A DNA stretch of 39,699 nucleotides from Stenocarpella maydis (taxonomy: Eukaryota; Ascomycota; Sordariomycetes; Diaporthales; Diaporthaceae): assembly GCA_002270565.1 (NCBI GenBank), contig NQMI01000062.1, positions 219,422-259,120 on the forward strand, in the 5' to 3' direction. Position numbers and translations under genes: made by a program. Below the pieces are notes generated by a model. That model had not been told where the DNA came from and did not search any database. It saw only the letters and a program-made list of their open reading frames with translations. Numbering within the stretch: the first letter of the stretch is position 1; each line of letters starts with the position of its first letter. Below, piece by piece: positions 12,424 to 23,089 of this stretch.

Positions 12424-14158
12424 ATGAATCAAGACAACAATAATTCGAATGGCAGCAACGGCCATGCAAGCCACCCACCACAGATGCCACGCTTGAACAG
12501 GGCGGCTGAGGTGGAAGATGTAATGGAGCCCAGTATTTCTTGTGATTTGCCTAGACTAATATGTGTCACAGCTCGTGAGTGCCGTCCAATCGCTACTGCT
12601 GCCTTTCATCAAGGCCGCAGATGATGCAGCAGTCGAAAGGGCCACGGGGGCCAATACAACGTCACAGTCTAGCGTGCTCGTCGACGCACAATCCCCAAAG
12701 GCACTAGTAGAAAAGCTGTCATTTTCCCTACCAGGAACTCAAGGCCGGGGACGAAATGGACTGCTGGAAACAGTCCAGAGCCTGCTGAAGTACAGTGTCA
12801 ATACTTGGGATCAAGGTTTCCTAGACAAGCTTTACGCAAGCACAAATGCTGTAAGCCAAATGGACAAAAGACCTATTTCTGCAATACTAATGTGTCTAAG
12901 GTCGGTGTGGTATCAGAGCTCGTACTTTCCGTCTTAAACACAAATGTATGTCTCCTTCATGTCAGGTACATACCTACTGAAGCCCAGCACACCCAACTTA
13001 CTGACGATGTAGCTTCACGTATACAACGTTTCGCCCGCACTCACAGCAATTGAGCGACAGACCGCAACGTCGCTGGCCAGCTTGTTCGGGTTCAATGGTC
13101 CACGCGCAGGAGGCGTAACATGTCAGGGGGGTTCATCTTCTAATCTTACGTCAATTGTTACTGCTCGCAACACCTTGATTCCCGACACGAAGCTGAACGG
13201 AAATGGGGATCATAACCTGGTCTTGTTTACCAGTCATCATGGCCATTACTCGGTCGAGAAAGCCGCGACGTCGATGGGCCTGGGCAAGGCGGCCGTCAAG
13301 CTCATATCTGTGGATGAAGCCGGCTGTCTTCTTCCCAGCGCATTGCGCGAAGCGGTGATACAAGCAAAAGAGGATGGCAAGACCCCGTTCTATGTGAATG
13401 CCACGGCTGGCACCACTGTCTTCGGATCCTTCGATCCTTTCCGGGCCATCTCAGAAGTTTGCAAGGAGTTTAATCTGTGGCTTCACGTCGATGGGTCGTG
13501 GGGTGGCAGCGTTGTATTTTCATCGGCGCAGCGGCACAAGCTCGATGGTATCGGGCTCGCGGACTCCATCACGGTCAACCCTCATAAGATGCTCAACGTG
13601 CCTGTGACGTGCTCCTTCTTGCTGGTCAATGACCTCAACATTCTGAAGAAGGCGAACAGTTTGGCCGCTGGGTATCTGTTCCATGAAGATGACGATGACG
13701 AATCCATCGAAGGGGACAGGGAAAATTGGGACCTTGCTGATCTGACCCTTCAGTGTGGCCGCCGTGGAGATGCGCTGAAGCTAGCGCTTGCTTGGGTGTA
13801 CTATGGAGCCAGTGGATTCGAAGAGAGAATCGACCACGCATTTAAGATGGCCTCATATTTTGCAACGCTGATTCAGGAACACCCGGACTTTGAGCTGGTA
13901 AGCACCAACCCGCCGCCATGTCTACAGGTATGTTTCTACTATGCTCCTGGAGGCTCATTGATGGAGAATCCGGAGGAAAATACCAGACGTACAAGTCAAA
14001 TTGTGAAGAAACTGGTGCCGAGAGGTTTCATGATCGACTATTCCCCGGGACCTCGAGGGAGCTTTTTCCGCGTGGTGGTGAACTGCGATACGTTGAGGCA
14101 GACGGTGGAAGGACTAGTGAAGGCTTTAGAGCAGGTTGGTCGTGGCGTGGTGATGTAG
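12424..14158 (+). CDS. Group II pyridoxal-phosphate amino acid decarboxylase
   Basis: Predicted 521 residues, close to the family norm. Exons 12424-12519, 12572-12850, 12901-12945 (only 45 nt) and 13013-14158; introns begin GTAATG, GTAAGC and GTATGT. The PLP lysine is Lys332 in SITVNPHKM; HVDGSWGGS (Asp300) is the cofactor-ring Asp region; CQGGSSSN is the phosphate-binding segment. The pattern (WLHVD.SWGG, RHKL.GI..ADS, NPHKM) is closest to the glutamate/cysteine-sulfinate/aspartate decarboxylase branch rather than to aromatic-amino-acid decarboxylases, judged from memory of the families. Such enzymes convert an amino acid to its amine and CO2. The first ~30 residues (Asn/Ser/Gly/His-rich) are a variable tail. 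Same strand as, and 650 nt before, the FMN enzyme. Confidence 0.85.
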
Positions 14159-14811
14159 AGAAGTCACAGGTAGATAAGCACGAGGGCTTTCTCATGTTTC
14201 TTGAACTACAGTCGCGTCCATAAGCTACCTTCAAAAATTGAGGACAGTCATTGCTTTCCACACAAATACTTTTCGCCTGAAACTTTTGGCAGAAATTTCC
14301 CGGAAGCTTTCCCTTCGTATGAGACACGCTATACAGTGAACTATACTCGGTTTGCCGCCCACAATTATGCTTACAGTATCTCATTTTTTTTTCTCGGGCT
14401 GTTCTGCTACGCTGAGGTCTCTCCGAGAATGTTTGTATCCTTCTTTTTGCATATCTCATAGGTGAGGGAGAATTGGGATGGGTTATAGCCAGAAGAATTA
14501 GGACGAATGAAGGTGGACAATTGAGTATGGGTCGGGATCAGGATGACTAGCCCAAAATGGAGGAAGGACGCTGATGCATTCAAGCCTCCTCCGTACTGGC
14601 TCTTCAATTTCGCGAGCTGCCAAGAAAGCTTACAGAGGATTATGCGCCTAACGACTTGGCATTTTCATATCCACCGCCGGGCTCAAGGGGCTCAATGGTT
14701 ACCACGTCCATTGATGCTTATTTTATAATCGTCCCCCCTGGCTTTCTTTCTCTTTTCTTTTCACTGTCATCCCCAGTTCCTATGCCACTCTCCTTTCACC
14801 CGATTCACATC
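14159..14811. other. Intergenic between decarboxylase and FMN enzyme
   Basis: About 650 nt with no gene seen. Pyrimidine-rich stretch at about 14735-14800 just before the FMN-enzyme start, a common feature of strongly expressed fungal promoters. Confidence 0.45.
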
Positions 14812-16149
14812 ATGGCTCGTATGGCTCGTTTTGTCTCTGGCCTGGTCCGCGGATTTGCTCTCATTCGATCGATTGGCGCAGTGGTCATTGATCAGGAACT
14901 GGATGAGGGGATCCCGGACACTGGTCTGGACACATCCAGTTGGACTTCTGGAGTGCTACCAAATATTTCCGAGTTGTTCACTCTTAACGACTTCCAGATT
15001 GCCGCCAAAAATGCCATGGCTCCAGGAGACTACGCGCAATATCGCACCGGTGCTCTGGACGAAACAAGTAAGAAGACTTTTTGAGAATGTGTGTGGACTG
15101 TTACTAATCCGAGTTAATTCAGCTTACATTAACAATATGAACATCTATCACAAGGTCATGTTCAACCCAAATATCCTCCAGGACGTCTCAAAGCTGAATC
15201 TTAAGTATGCTTGCTCCCGTTTAGGTCTTCTAGGTTCCGTAATGCCCTTTGCTGACGGTTTCAATGTTGAAAAAGCACCACCATCATGGGGTACAATTTC
15301 TCAGCGCCGTACTTCATCGCCCCAGCGGCTAATCTCAATGTCCCCAATCGCGACGCAGAGGCAAATCTCGTACGTGCAGCTGCCGATGCTGGTATCTTGT
15401 ATATACCCTCCATTGGAGCTAGACTTGGGATTGAGGCAATCGGAGCTGCTGGGACAGAGGAACAAGTCATGTTCCACCAGGAGTACATCTGGTCCAACAC
15501 TTCCCAGATCAAGGACGAGCTCCGGCGCATGGAAGCTGCCGGGTTCAAGGCCATTGTTCTGGCCATCGACAACACCGGCGTGGGTGGCGTCCGCGACCGC
15601 GCGCAGCGTTTCAGAGCCGGAGACGACTCGGGACGCAGCCTCAACTTCACCATAGAGGCGCTGAATGAGCTGCGCAGCTGGACTTCTTTGCCTGTCATAC
15701 CCAAGGGCATCAAGACCGCCAAGGATGTGAAGCTTTGTGCCGACCTGGGGTTCCAGGCTGTCTATATCTCAAACCACGGTGGCCGCGTTGTTGACAACAC
15801 GCCGACCGCGCTCGAAGTGTTGCTAGACCTGCATATGCAGTTCCCCGAGGTATTCGATCAGATCGAGATCTATGCCGACGGCGGGGTTCGCCGTGGTACG
15901 CATGTGCTGATGTTGCTGGCCCTGGGGGTCCGCGCTGTCGGTCTTGGACGGCCTCCCATGTTCGCCAATGTCTTTGGCAAGGAGGGAGTAGACAGGATGC
16001 TGAAAATCTTGAACACGGAGATGGTCACTGAGATGCGGTTGTTGGGAGAGACAGACGTGAACCGGTGGCGAGGCAACGCGGGCCTCATCAACACCAGGAA
16101 GGTCGAGCTCGACTACTTCGGGTCTCCGATGTCTAGCTTGAAGTCTTGA
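14812..16149 (+). CDS. FMN-dependent 2-hydroxyacid oxidase/dehydrogenase
   Basis: Predicted 403 residues from exons 14812-15067, 15123-15204 and 15276-16149 (introns 55 and 71 nt; total 1212 nt in frame). A second ATG at 14821 is an alternative start; an open frame continues upstream to 14656 but looks non-coding. The TIM-barrel family oxidises L-2-hydroxyacids such as lactate or glycolate to 2-oxoacids. Visible: SAPYFIAPAA near the FMN site, Lys256 in VIPKGI, the catalytic ISNHGGR block with His280 and Arg283, and YADGGVRRGTHVLMLLALG for phosphate binding. The usual GRRE..R element after the conserved Asp (Asp211) is altered to GVGGVRDRAQR, so the substrate is probably not lactate. The N-terminus of about 60 residues is longer than in bacterial lactate oxidase. 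Convergent with the second MFS gene, 195 nt apart. Confidence 0.85.
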
Positions 16150-16344
16150 TAGGGCATTCAATTCCTGATTGGTACATAATTGTGTAGGCGTTTATAAAAT
16201 TTTGACTCGCATGATATAGAATTTGTCACTCCATGAGAACATCCACTCATTGTTATCAGTGCGATGCGATTGATATCTGGGAAGGTCCAGGATCTGTGAT
16301 TCTCACAGCTTCATGCTGCAAGAGACTGAATTAAATCTTTGGCA

Positions 16345-18181
16345 TCATCGCCTATCTCGGTCCATAGTTGAGTAAAGGGTGTGCTGTTTCATAAGCGATA
16401 CGCACAGCAGACCCAGAACTGCAAGCCCCAGCAGTGTAACGGAAACCGCATGAACTGCACCTATGAAAGACGCCATCACTCCTTCGAACCACCCTTGCGG
16501 AAGTCCCTTAAGTTCTGCAATATTGTTGCGAATGAGCTCAATCTGCTGTGCTGCGCCAGGACAGTCTCCAAATCGTTCCCATAGGTTAGAAGTCAGAACA
16601 TTCTGGAATACGGCTGAGCTGATGGTGATACCAAGAGTGCTTCCAGTACTCCGGGCCAAATCTAGAGACAAGATTAGCAGGTAGGCGGGAAGGGAAAAGA
16701 ACTGGGGGCGCGAGTTGGTGCAAAGAAAACTTACAGGTGGCAGAAGTGACCACAGCTTGGTGGGAGTGATCCACGGCAGCGATGCAAGCCAGAAGGGTAG
16801 TCGTAAGCAGAGATGCGTAACCCGTGCCTACAAGGAAGAAGACCGTGGCTGTCAGCCAGCCACGCGTGTTCTCGTCATGAAATCCAAACAGGAGGACTCC
16901 AGCGATCATGACAATCACACTGGCAACACCTAGTCCGTTGTATTTCCCTGTCTTGTTCATGATGATACCAGCCCCCAAGGAGCTGATTGAAGTTCCCATC
17001 GGAGAGAAAAGGACAAGGAGGCCGACCTCAGTCGCAGTGCTTCCGCGAATTTGCAGATACAAAGGGATGTAGAACAGTAAAGAAAACATGACCATAGTGC
17101 AGAACCAGTTAGACAAGCAAGCAGCCAGCACCGTTCGATCCAGGAACAACTTCACCGGAATGATGGGTTGCTTGACACTGCATTCCCACAAAATGAACAT
17201 GAAGAATGCAACAACGGATAGTGGGATGGTTGTCAAAGGCAATACATGATTCCATGGGACAATATTCCCACCCGCGCTCAAGCCCACAAGTAATAGAACG
17301 AGGAAAGAGGTCATAAGAAATACCCCAACAAAGTCTATACGCCCAAGATAGGACATTTCGGACTGTTTCGGTGGTATCCTGATGAAAAAGTAACACGCCA
17401 CAGCCGCCATAAGAGAGGGAGGGGCTTGAGCGATGAACGCAAGTCTCCAACCCTGGCTGCTGTAGTCGTTGAGGAGACCGCCAAAGACGCCGCCCATCAT
17501 AGCCCCTGACCCGAAGCACAAATTCAGGATGCCCTGAACCACGCCTCGCTTCCTCAATGGAACGAGGTCGGATCCCAAGAATGTAGCGATGCTCATCAGC
17601 CCACCGCCGCCTATTCCAGCAATGGCTCGGCCCAGGATCAGGTGCGACTCGTGTGTGGCATATCCACAGATAAGGTTGCCGGCAGAAAAGAATACATGGC
17701 TGAGAACCAAGCCAGGTCCCCGACCAAAAATGTCTGTCAACCGGCCGGAGATTGGCTGGCAGACGGCATTGGAGATCAAATATGCACTGGCCAACCACGG
17801 GAGCAGGCGGAGAGACTGAAACTCGCTGGAGATTGGTGTGGTGAGAGTCACTATAACACTGGAATCGATGGCTCCGAGAAACACGCCTATCCAAGCGGTT
17901 GAGAAGATGATGGCAAGGCTGGTCAGCGGTAACTCTTGGGGTTTGACTATCGTCTCGTAGTCCTGGGGAGCTGATACTGCTTGATGCTTGGGCGGCACGT
18001 GGCGTGACTCAGTGTCGTAGCCATTCCCGGTGGACTTGAGAAGTGGCGTGTGTTCGCTTGCGCCGTTGTCTATAATGCGAGGGTCTAATGAGGATTGACT
18101 GGAAGTACCGAAATCGCTCAGAGAGCCCGGGCCGGTTGAGGATCCGCTCAAGGTCTTGAAAGCGCTATTGGACCGCGACAT
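16345..18181 (-). CDS. MFS multidrug transporter, 14-helix DHA2 type
   Basis: Predicted 587 residues. Exons 18181-16735 and 16661-16345 with one 73-nt intron (GTAAGT..CTCTAG). The ATG at 18181 (start MSRSNSAFKT) is preferred; an in-frame ATG at 18232 would add 17 residues. A ~90-residue hydrophilic Ser/Thr-rich N-terminal tail precedes the first helix (AIIFSTAWIGVFLGAIDSSV). Motif A is SGRLTDIFGRG, and the second half has the expected helices through the final GAVHAVSVTLLGLAVLGLL. It resembles fungal vacuolar/plasma-membrane DHA2 exporters. Two MFS genes in one cluster suggest export of more than one product, or export plus compartment loading (inference). Confidence 0.85.
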
Positions 18182-19717
18182 CTTTTCGAGGTTGCTTCTG
18201 CCGGCGTGAGTGCGTAGTCTACAAAGTGGCAAGACGATCGCACAAAATTTTCATCTGAGAAAAAAAATATACGGTGACTATGACAGGACAAATAGCAAAG
18301 AAGAGAGATGGGAGCCAGTTGCATGCGGGTAATCAAAGGCAGGCCAGGTCGACTGTAGGGCTCCGGAACAGATGGCCCGATGGGTTCAGAGCCTGTGACT
18401 TACGGAAAACGTTTTCTGACTCAAATAGCGGAGAGTACTGTTGCTGGATTAATTAATTTCCCTAATTGAACACGAGGTGGCAGACATATTTCTTAATCCA
18501 GTATCATCTCCCTGTTTGCAATGCGATTATCTTACGATATGCAGACTGCGAAATATACATGTATCGATAATATTCTACCCGTTGCACAATCGCATATCTA
18601 AAGTATAGCTGTAAAGCTTATTCACTTTGTACTCTGCTTTCATTGGTTCGTAGCTTAAAGTTCAGGGGTAAGCTTTATGGCTTAAAGAAGTATCGCGCAT
18701 GTATGTGCGGGGAGCACACCGCCGCAAAGCTTATTATCACTTGAATCTGAAGGAATCTCGCTTATGCAGTTTAATGAGCCCTGGTCTGTGCTAGGATCCT
18801 TTCGTGGCTTGATAGATTGATAGATGGCACCGAGTCCCGATGCTGGACCGGACGAAATCCGAGCCGGCCAATACAGCATTTGCCGGGGATGGACCTTGCT
18901 TTAGTGTAAGCTGGCCAAGAAGTTAGAGTCTTGTCACATTCCATGGTGAGATGCCCTTGCTGATAGGGTCCACGGCTGCAGCCACCAGGAACATGATATG
19001 TGCCCACTAGTAGTGTAACGGCACAGCCTACAGTACAAGTGGCAACATTGTAACTTCGGGTTCCCCCCACTCAGTCCGAGGTAAGCGCTTACTCCTACGA
19101 ATCTTCTGAGGATCGTTCCTTGGTTATCGGAACTAGCCGCCAAGTAGCAGCCGTGGTGCTGCGGCCGTGGCCTAGTTTAGTGCTTGCCGATCCGTCCCGG
19201 ATGCTGGGGTATATTCCTTCCTGATATCCCCGGCCTCTCAGTTGCGGAGCTAGTCTTGTGGCGGATGTGGTTCTGGCGATGAGCGTACGAATCCTTCGAC
19301 TCCAGTATCGTGAGAATTTAGTCGGGTTTTTGGGGCCGACATGGCGTTTCTCCCCTTCACCGCCAACAATGCGTCGGAATCCCAAACACGGGTGGCGAGA
19401 CCCAACGATGCACGCACGACCTGGGCAAGCAGGATCATACCTTCCTAAAAAGATCCTCCACTAGATAACAAGTAATTAAATTCTGAGAATGATCAATTCC
19501 ACGCTGACACGGAAGCCAAAACGGTTATCAGATCGATTCCGGTTGGTTGGTAAATGTGTCGGGAGTTTTACCAGTAATACAGGGTCTATGCTGTGCCCAG
19601 ATAGATCGTGTTGATAGCATTCCATCTGTCCTGTTGTTTCCCTCCAAGTGCAAGGTCCTGTAGCAACGTCCATACCTGTATACAGGCAGCAGCCAGCTCC
19701 ACTCACCACCTGCCATC
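18182..19717. other. Divergent intergenic region (MFS / GILT-like)
   Basis: 1.5 kb without a supported gene. An AT-rich block lies at about 18420-18660, followed by repeated palindromic TAAAGCTT/AAGCTTTA elements between about 18612 and 18735. Small ORFs on the minus strand at 18.7-19.7 kb have no recognisable features. Confidence 0.4.
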
Positions 19718-20783
19718 ATGACGATGAATGAGAAGTCGCCAGCAGCATCTGCGCCAGAGAGCCTACGCCCGCGGCCCCGAGCATCGTTTCCGCCCCTTCG
19801 CCGGGCAATTCTTGTCTTGCTCAGTCTTCTTGTCGTTTACAGCGTCTCCAAGGTTCGGGCACCCGAAGAGGGTCTGAAGCAGGCGCCTCAGCCGCTTGCT
19901 ACAAAGAGGGTACCGCTCGAGATTCATGACATAGTCAAGTGTCCCAATGCCCAGGTAAGAGCCCCTTTAGCGCGGCTCTCCGTTACAGAGTCACAAATGG
20001 CTCATGCTACGTCGGCCTTTAGGTTGCCTTGACGGACTTGGTGTTCCCGACCATTGAGCGTGTATATGACAAGGTCGACTTCAGACTCAGCATTATTGCA
20101 AGGTGAGAAAAGGCCCTTGGTAGTGAATACTACATCACTGCACAGCTCATCTTACTCTGCTCGCCCGGCATCACAGGGAAACGGAAGAGGGCATGCACTG
20201 CAAGCATGGACCTGAGGAATGCAAAGCTGCCATGATGGAGCTCTGCACGCAGGAGACGCACTCGGACTCCAGAAGTCTTGTCGGCTTCATCGAGTGCTTG
20301 ACGCACGAGTACCAACGGATTCCTGAACGCGCACTCTACGAAGCCTGCGCCGCAAAGCACTCCATTGACCTTCATAAGGTGGATAAGTGTGCTGCCAGGG
20401 ACGGAGGAGCATACGCCCTCGAACTACTTCGTAAAAGTGCACAGCATACTATTGATGTCAGTGGCTGAGCTTCCCCCCCCCCCGTTTCCAGACTGAAGAT
20501 ATCTTGTGACCAACAATCTCTTGTGTTATGATCAAGCATGCGCTGATTGATGACGGGGTAGGCGGGAGTGAACATCAGTGGTACAGTCCGATTGAACGAG
20601 CAAATCTACTGTATCCGGGACGGGGACAATGACAGATGGATCGATTGTCCTAATGGTCCTGGTGTTGATGAGCTCGTTGATGCCATTGAACGGCTGTACA
20701 CTGCCACGACAGAGTATGTAGACGAGGCGGTTCCCATGGTGATTTACTTACTGACGCAAACTTCTCAGGGAATTGTGATTTAG
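19718..20783 (+). CDS. GILT-like (gamma-interferon-inducible lysosomal thiol reductase family) protein
   Basis: Exons 19718-19954, 20023-20102, 20177-20456 and 20562-20783; about 272 residues. If a further intron at 20714-20768 (GTATGT..TCTCAG) is removed, the protein is 252 residues and stops at 20778. A membrane segment (AILVLLSLLVVYSV) near residue 30 suggests a type II or secreted protein. The family hallmark is clear: CKHGPEECKAAMMELC matches the GILT C.HG..EC....C signature, and the C-terminal CIRDGDNDRWIDCPNG block also fits. GILTs reduce disulfides in acidic compartments using a Cys pair. Here the N-terminal active-site region reads KCPNAQVALTDL: the first Cys is present but the second one found in fungal relatives is Ala. 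The intron at 20457-20561 contains an 11-C run. Confidence 0.75.
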
Positions 20784-21277
20784 TATCTTCAACATTGGGA
20801 GATGGCGGATGAGAAGAGGGAATCCTATGAGCACGGGGTTGTGATTGATTTTAACACATAGTTACATAGCGAACACTAGAGATGATTTATAGAAGGTTGT
20901 TTAAAAAATGCGGTAGCAAATCAACACTATGTTGTGGTTCTGTTGACACTATTGAGGCATAACAAGATAGTAAGGATGTACAGATGGCCAAGGCAGGATG
21001 CAACTCTCCGTTACGTTTCCACGACGATGAACACCCTGGCCGTTGGAAGGCGGCTCCCCGACTGTAAGTCCATATTGAATGACTGCTAGCTTCAGTGATG
21101 CCTGAGTTCCCAGCACATGCAACGCCAACGATTGGGAGTCCAAATACATTCGCAGGGAAAAGGGTGGCTGTGAGCTCTGGAGCTTCCAGGATTTCATTGT
21201 TGGGCGGCCTCTATTCCGAGTCGGTACAGCATCCGCCGAATGGAGGAGTGAGGGGTACACTCCAATCAATGGCCCGA
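20784..21277. other. Convergent intergenic region
   Basis: 3' flanks of the GILT-like and methyltransferase genes. Nothing else seen. Confidence 0.5.
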
Positions 21278-22261
21278 TCAAGCCTTCTTGATAAGCACGC
21301 CCTGGATCCTAGGCAGCATGCTGACCAAATCTTCGGGCTCTTCGATGTCTTGAGGGTTCTCCCACTCTCCAGCGTTGAGGATGTCCCCCAGAACATTGCG
21401 GGTCATTGAGCACCCGACAAATGTGCTCCAAGCAGGGTTCAAGATAACTTGTGCATGTTAGCCATGTCCAGACTACGTCCCTGTCGGTGGTGATATCCAT
21501 CATCGAGTCCGCCCTAGAAAAGAAGAGGACGAAGGGCTTACTTTGCTCGGCAACCGTCAATGAGCTCCTGCTCCACCCATGTTCCCAAAAGATGAACTTT
21601 CCCCCAGGCTTCAGTAGCTTCCACACCTCCTTCATGACGGCCTTTGGATCCTTTACCGCGCACAGGACTTGGATGGACAGCACGGAATCCAAGCTGCCTT
21701 CGGTGATTCCCTCCTTCCTCAGGACGTCGCTGTCTTCAATGCCGGAAACTATGAGCTGGTACTTATCCTGCAGGCCATTCTTCTGCAGCTTGGCATTTAT
21801 GCCGACTTGGTACTGGGAGTTGGGCTCCACGCCGTAGATCTTGGTGACACGAGACATATCAAAGCGATGAAGCTGGTTGCCTGGCCCGGGGCCTAGTTCA
21901 AGAACCACGCCGTCGGCGGCTTTCAGGAGCGAGGGTATAATGGTTGTATCCTCAAACGCAACAAAACCGTTAGCTACGCAGGGGGGTCAGCCGGCCTGTA
22001 GACAAGTTCAGGGTTAATTATGGCATTGATATTACACGTCACAGAGAAAAGCTTTGCTGAAGCCGCGTCTCGAATCTGTGATATGCGCCCAAATGCTCCG
22101 ATACCGTGTTGACGGCAAGCATCCTTGAACGCTTCCCAGTGCACTGCCGGGCGGGTTAGCAGAGTTTGGGAACCGATGCATGACGAAAGCTTACAGCGGA
22201 TGGAGAACCATATGAGCCCGATTGGGCGGAGAATATTCGCCAGGCGCGGGCTTGGGGCCAT
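21278..22261 (-). CDS. Class I SAM-dependent methyltransferase
   Basis: Predicted 258 residues. Exons 22261-22195, 22143-22036, 21973-21542 and 21447-21278; introns of 51, 62 and 94 nt, with clear CTAAC branch sites in the first and last (TGCTAACCC, GGCTAACAT). Motif I for S-adenosylmethionine binding is VVLELGPGPGNQ; the acidic end of strand 2 is YGVEPN; KLLKPGGKFIFWEH is the post-III region. The C-terminal part (NPAWSTFVGCSM) resembles the fungal small-molecule methyltransferase group often found in metabolite clusters. The N-terminus is hydrophobic (ILRPIGLIWFSI), so membrane association is possible. O-, N- or S-methylation cannot be told from sequence. The first intron has 51 nt and no in-frame stop, so an unspliced mRNA would stay open and add 17 residues. 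Confidence 0.8.
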
Positions 22262-23089
22262 GATGATTGCCGTGACACGATCCTGGACGATGCTGAACCT
22301 TCAGGCCACGGAAAAGGTGAGCGTGGCAGTCAGACGCTCAGTGGTGTGGCAGAATTAGGTAACCAACGATGCAGGATTGTGCGTTGGGGAAAGACAAGAC
22401 ACGGTTTGTTAATGGCGGGGGCGAAATAGGAGCCTCTGGATGAGATGCAAGGAGAAGAGAGTAAGCACGGGTGGCAATCCCGACAGGGCATGCAGCGCAT
22501 CGAGGATATATTGACCGCAACGCAAATGCCCCACATGTCAGCCGCTCTCTTATCCTCGATGTAGTGCCCTAAACGGTTGGCCAGTCGCACATTCTCCTTA
22601 TTATGGTAGGTAAATAAACCCCGCAATTTCGCTTATCAGCAGCTACTTAGTAGGTAACCTCAAACTTGCCATTGACCAGTCACCATGTTGTATTCTACTG
22701 GTCCTTAGGGAGCCCGTAAACCCCAAATCCGATGTTAGATCAAGTCTGAAGTTTGACTGAAGGGGTTTGAGTTATTTGACATGAAAATAGCTTCTTCGAA
22801 ACTTGTTCCATACGCATGACCCAAATAAGTACTTAGATAGGGTGAAAATGGAGGCGAAAAAGTCGAAGCCAATAGATAGTTAGTTAATGCAACGTTCATT
22901 CAACCTTGTAGCATAGAGGATACTTAAGTACCCATCACTCATTAACTACTATGTACACCCGGGAAGTGTCACAGCCACGTCCATCAGATCGAAATTGGTT
23001 TAACTAGGTACTGTAGAAGTCAAACCAACTCAATAGAGCAACTCATCTATAACTTCAACGTCATCCTGGATATTTACTATTGCCTGGCT
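22262..23089. other. Intergenic upstream of methyltransferase
   Basis: About 830 nt with no coding signal. Contains the methyltransferase promoter and the 3' flank of the M28 gene. Locally AT-rich between about 22780 and 23060. Confidence 0.5.

Noticed and set aside
21974..22261. Stop and apparent frameshift in the methyltransferase N-terminal frame
   Set aside because: A 62-nt intron (22035-21974, GTAATA..GCGTAG) restores frame to the SAM-binding domain, so no pseudogene is needed.
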